DNA of 64,000 nt from Capnocytophaga gingivalis ATCC 33624 (GTDB taxonomy: Bacteria; Bacteroidota; Bacteroidia; Flavobacteriales; Flavobacteriaceae). The notes under the pieces were generated by a model that saw only the letters and a program-made list of their open reading frames with translations, did no database searches and had not been told where the DNA came from. The stretch is taken from NCBI RefSeq assembly GCF_000174755.1, contig NZ_ACLQ01000018.1, positions 62,001 to 126,000 on the forward strand, written 5' to 3'. This document shows, piece after piece, positions 61,213 through 64,000 of this stretch (position 1 is the first letter of the stretch; every line of letters starts with the position of its first letter). The translations under genes and the position numbers were made by a program.

Positions 61213-63726
61213 ATGAAGTTGCACAAATTCTTTACTTGTATTCTATTGACAGCTCTCTTTATAGGCTGTACCACTAAATCGGATACCTATTATAATCGTC
61301 AGTTTCGTATGATTCCGACGATGTATAATGTCTTGTACAATGGTAATTTAGCTCTTGAGGAAGGAAAAAAAGAACTTTCTGAAAAGCTTGTTGAAAATTA
61401 TTTTGAAATTCTCCCTGTAGAACTCGAAGCGCTTTCAGAAGACTATCAGCTCAAAGGGGAAGGCAATGCTCATTTTGATAGAGCTGAGGAAAAGGCTATC
61501 AAGGCTATTCAGCGCCACTCTATGGTTTTCGATGGCAAACAAAAAAACAGAAAGATTGACGATGCCTATATGCTCTTGGGAAAAGCTCGTTATTACAATG
61601 GCCGCTACTTGCCTGCCTTAGAGGCTTTTAATCATTTGCTTACCAACTATGGGGAAACTAACCAACGGTACAATGCCGCTGTGTGGAGGGAGAAAACACA
61701 TATACAATTGGGAAGGGAACAGTTGGCAATTTCTTCTATTGAAAAACTCCTTGAAGAAGAAAAACCTAAGCGTAAGGAACGGGCTAACCTACATGCCATT
61801 CTCGCTCAGGCATATATCAATCTCAAACAATATCCTCAAGCCATTCAGGCACTGAAACTTGCCAGTGTGGAGACTCGTAACAAAGCACAAAGAGGACGCT
61901 ATCTCTTCATCACAGGACAGCTCTTCGAGGCCACTGCTCAGCGGGATTCCGCTCAGGTATATTATCAAAAAACAATCGATCTTAATTGGAATATCCCTCG
62001 CCGACTATGGGTGGAGGCTCAGATAGGTAAGGCTCGTACTCAGAGACTCTCTCCTGAAGAAAAAATCGCTTATGTAGAGAAGTTGCGCAAAATGGAAAAA
62101 CTCTATGAGCATAAGAACTTGCTGGACTTGGTATATTTCCAACATGCTCTCTATGCCGAGGGGGAAAACAAAGATAAGGAAGCCATTGATTACTTTTTGC
62201 GGTCTTTGGCTAAAAACAAAGAAAATGAAGGTCTAAAGAAGCGTACTCACGAGCATTTGGGCGAACTCTACTTCAAGTCTAAAAAATATCCTTTGGCTTA
62301 CAATCATTATGATAGTACTTTGGTGTATATCCCTAAGAATACACTCGAATACCTCTATATGCGTAGGAAAAGGGATAACCTCTCTCAGATAACTGTTTTT
62401 GAAAATACAATCGCTAAGGCCGATAGTCTCTCCCATATCATGAAAATGCCTCAACAGGAGAGAATAGCTTATTTCCAAAAACATATAGATTCTTTACAAC
62501 AACCTGAAAACAAACATACTGTAGCAATCACAGACTTTGGAAAGGTAGTGCGTCATCAGGCACAGCCTTCTCAGGATGGTTTTTACTTCTACTCACCTCA
62601 GACCGTTGCTTATGGAAAACAAGGGTTCAAAGAGCAGTTTGGGGATCGCCCTCTTGTGGATAATTGGCGTTGGTCTCATCAGTTAGTCGTAGAAAATATA
62701 GCTGAAAATCAAAAAGATAGTCTTTCTTCCAAAACAATTACTCCTGAAGAATACCTCAGCAACCTTCCTTCCGAGCAGCAAATGAAGCAATTGGAAAGGG
62801 ATAAGGAAATGGCTCTCTATGGTGTAGGGGAACTCTACTGGGAAAAGTTTAAGGATGAGAAGCTCGCCAAGGATAGGCTTACCCGACTTCTTGCAATAAC
62901 ACACGATGATAAGCTAAGGGAAAAGGCTCTTTACCAATTATATAAAATACATCAACAAAACCACCCCGCTCAAGCAGAAGCTTACAAAAACCAGCTACTG
63001 GCTGCTTATCCTACTTCTGAATATACTAAGGTGGTTACAGGTCAGGTGAGTACCAATGAAAAACAATTGCAAGAACAATTCTCCCAGTTGCAACAACAGT
63101 TTGATAATCAGCAATATCAAGAGGTGATCGCAGCTATTGATGCTCAAAAAGCAGCTTTCAAGACTTCTCCTCAAGCCCCTGACTGGGAACTCCTTCGAGC
63201 CAAGGCCTTAGGTAGGTTGGAGGGGAAAGAAACTTATGTAAGAGAGTTAGAGGCTATAGCTAAGGAATACCCTAATACCAAACAGGCTGATTATGTGAAT
63301 GAATCTCTTGAGGTACTTAAAAAAGAAGAAAATAAGCCTGATTTCGATACAGATCAGAAGGCTTCTTCTTGGAAGATTGTCTTAGAGCATTTTGATAATG
63401 AGGCTCAAAAAGAGCAACTTAAGAATTATTTGGAAGAAAATGGCTTTGCTTATATCTCTATGAGTAATGATGTCTACGATGCTAATGAGCAATGGACTGT
63501 CCTTCACGGCTTTATGTCACGAGAGATGGCCGAGAGATTTGTTGAAAAGATCAACGCTTTCTTCCAAGAAAAGCAACAAGAAAAACTGCCGAAGGGGAAA
63601 AAGAACAAACAGGAAGAAAAAAATGAAGAAAAAGATAGGTTTTTCAAAGAATTTTTCGTAATTTCGTCAGAAAATTATGCGATACTTCAGATGTACAAAA
63701 ATAAAGAAGAATATTTAAAAAAATAA
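61213..63726 (+). CDS. sprE: Type IX secretion lipoprotein SprE/PorW
   Basis: 837 residues. Lipobox TALFIGC with Cys19, so an outer- or inner-membrane lipoprotein in the periplasm. TPR repeats fill about 110-400 (for example DDAYMLLGKARYYNGRYLPALEAF and NLKQYPQAIQALKLA) and again about 540-690. The opening (TYYNRQFRMIPTMYNVLYNGNLALEEGKKEL) is the characteristic start of SprE/PorW. These link the type IX motor to the outer membrane translocon in gliding and secretion. Next gene is a bactofilin. Confidence 0.82.
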   Translation: MKLHKFFTCILLTALFIGCTTKSDTYYNRQFRMIPTMYNVLYNGNLALEEGKKELSEKLVENYFEILPVELEALSEDYQLKGEGNAHFDRAEEKAIKAIQRHSMVFDGKQKNRKIDDAYMLLGKARYYNGRYLPALEAFNHLLTNYGETNQRYNAAVWREKTHIQLGREQLAISSIEKLLEEEKPKRKERANLHAILAQAYINLKQYPQAIQALKLASVETRNKAQRGRYLFITGQLFEATAQRDSAQVYYQKTIDLNWNIPRRLWVEAQIGKARTQRLSPEEKIAYVEKLRKMEKLYEHKNLLDLVYFQHALYAEGENKDKEAIDYFLRSLAKNKENEGLKKRTHEHLGELYFKSKKYPLAYNHYDSTLVYIPKNTLEYLYMRRKRDNLSQITVFENTIAKADSLSHIMKMPQQERIAYFQKHIDSLQQPENKHTVAITDFGKVVRHQAQPSQDGFYFYSPQTVAYGKQGFKEQFGDRPLVDNWRWSHQLVVENIAENQKDSLSSKTITPEEYLSNLPSEQQMKQLERDKEMALYGVGELYWEKFKDEKLAKDRLTRLLAITHDDKLREKALYQLYKIHQQNHPAQAEAYKNQLLAAYPTSEYTKVVTGQVSTNEKQLQEQFSQLQQQFDNQQYQEVIAAIDAQKAAFKTSPQAPDWELLRAKALGRLEGKETYVRELEAIAKEYPNTKQADYVNESLEVLKKEENKPDFDTDQKASSWKIVLEHFDNEAQKEQLKNYLEENGFAYISMSNDVYDANEQWTVLHGFMSREMAERFVEKINAFFQEKQQEKLPKGKKNKQEEKNEEKDRFFKEFFVISSENYAILQMYKNKEEYLKK

Positions 63727-63732
63727 CTTACA

Positions 63733-64000
63733 ATGTTTAATAAAGAAAATAAAAAAAATATGGCAGTAGACAATTCAGTAGCGGGAAGTAACCGCATCGT
63801 AGCAGGTACCAAAATCAAAGGTGAAGTAAATTCAGGTGCTGATTTCCGTATAGATGGGGAAATAGAGGGAACGATACAAACCTCTGGCAGACTTGTAGTA
63901 GGAAAAACGGGTGTTATCAAAGGAAATATAATCTGTACCAATGCCGATGTAGAGGGCTCGATCAATGGAACTCTGGTGGTAAAAAGTACTCTTAGCCTTA
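63733..64000 (+). CDS. Bactofilin (polymer-forming cytoskeletal protein), partial
   Basis: 89 codons are visible, cut by the right edge. After a lysine-rich start (MFNKENKKNMAVDNSV) comes the bactofilin repeat region: SNRIVAGTKIKGEVNSGADF, RIDGEIEGTIQTSGRLVVGKTG and IICTNADVEGSINGTLVVKS, with spaced Gly/Ile/Val of a right-handed beta helix. Such proteins polymerise without nucleotides at the membrane. It begins 6 bases after sprE, likely co-transcribed. Confidence 0.9.
   Translation, partial: MFNKENKKNMAVDNSVAGSNRIVAGTKIKGEVNSGADFRIDGEIEGTIQTSGRLVVGKTGVIKGNIICTNADVEGSINGTLVVKSTLSL

Overview
The window comes from a member of the Bacteroidota, class Flavobacteriia. Capnocytophaga is my best guess, but the genus cannot be proved from this sequence alone. 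The evidence: most transcription units start just downstream of the Bacteroidota -7 promoter box TAnnTTTG rather than an E. coli-type -10; RpoD is the short 287-residue form; Rho has the Bacteroidota SAP-plus-disordered N-terminus; there is a type IX secretion lipoprotein (SprE/PorW) and a TonB receptor with a CarboxypepD_reg-like domain; and base composition is moderately AT-rich.

Layout. 0-2.7 kb: envelope and lipoylation genes (partial VIT-domain protein, L,D-transpeptidase, LipB). 2.8-7.7 kb: start of an accessory region with an McrC-like remnant, a methyltransferase, a DUF1877 protein, an ABC-F ATPase and a probable modification-dependent nuclease (EVE-like domain plus PD-(D/E)XK). 7.9-21.4 kb: a one-strand array of small cytosolic proteins, several in tandem paralogous pairs (two SUKH/SMI1-KNR4 proteins, two ~215-residue proteins, two proteins sharing a domain), mixed with an AlbA_2/Schlafen-type regulator, a polysaccharide flippase, an SDR enzyme and a YciI protein; it looks like a bank of immunity-type genes without a visible toxin. 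21.5-31.4 kb: housekeeping and envelope genes (dgt, fmt, HU, BatA/BatB, a membrane fusion protein with an ABC ATPase, apt, two tandem C1 peptidases).

31.5-36.1 kb: DUF4293, a frameshifted rho, then a tandem segmental duplication carrying the 3' end of rho and a PepSY-like gene, then a degenerate, truncated Mpl-type Mur ligase. 36-43 kb: minus-strand genes for class II aldolase, a large RING/TerD-like protein, a tRNA-Arg(UCU) split by a 46-nt insertion, dapD, and a truB-tonB-GNAT operon. 43.2-47.5 kb: a respiratory ammonification unit (nrfH, nrfA, resB, ccsA), with electron donor, nitrite reductase and the two halves of the cytochrome c maturation system encoded together. 47.5-64 kb: a CCG-domain iron-sulfur protein, trmB, transaldolase-like aldolase, a conserved unknown protein, metE, a TonB-dependent receptor, a DUF3857/transglutaminase protein, rpe, rpoD, sprE/porW and the start of a bactofilin.

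The observations most worth checking are the tRNA-Arg(UCU) with a 46-nt hairpin inserted in its anticodon stem, the single-base frame disruption in rho beside a duplicated rho tail, the catalytically dead Mur ligase relative, and the EVE-nuclease fusion protein. No CRISPR array, insertion sequence, prophage or rRNA was seen.
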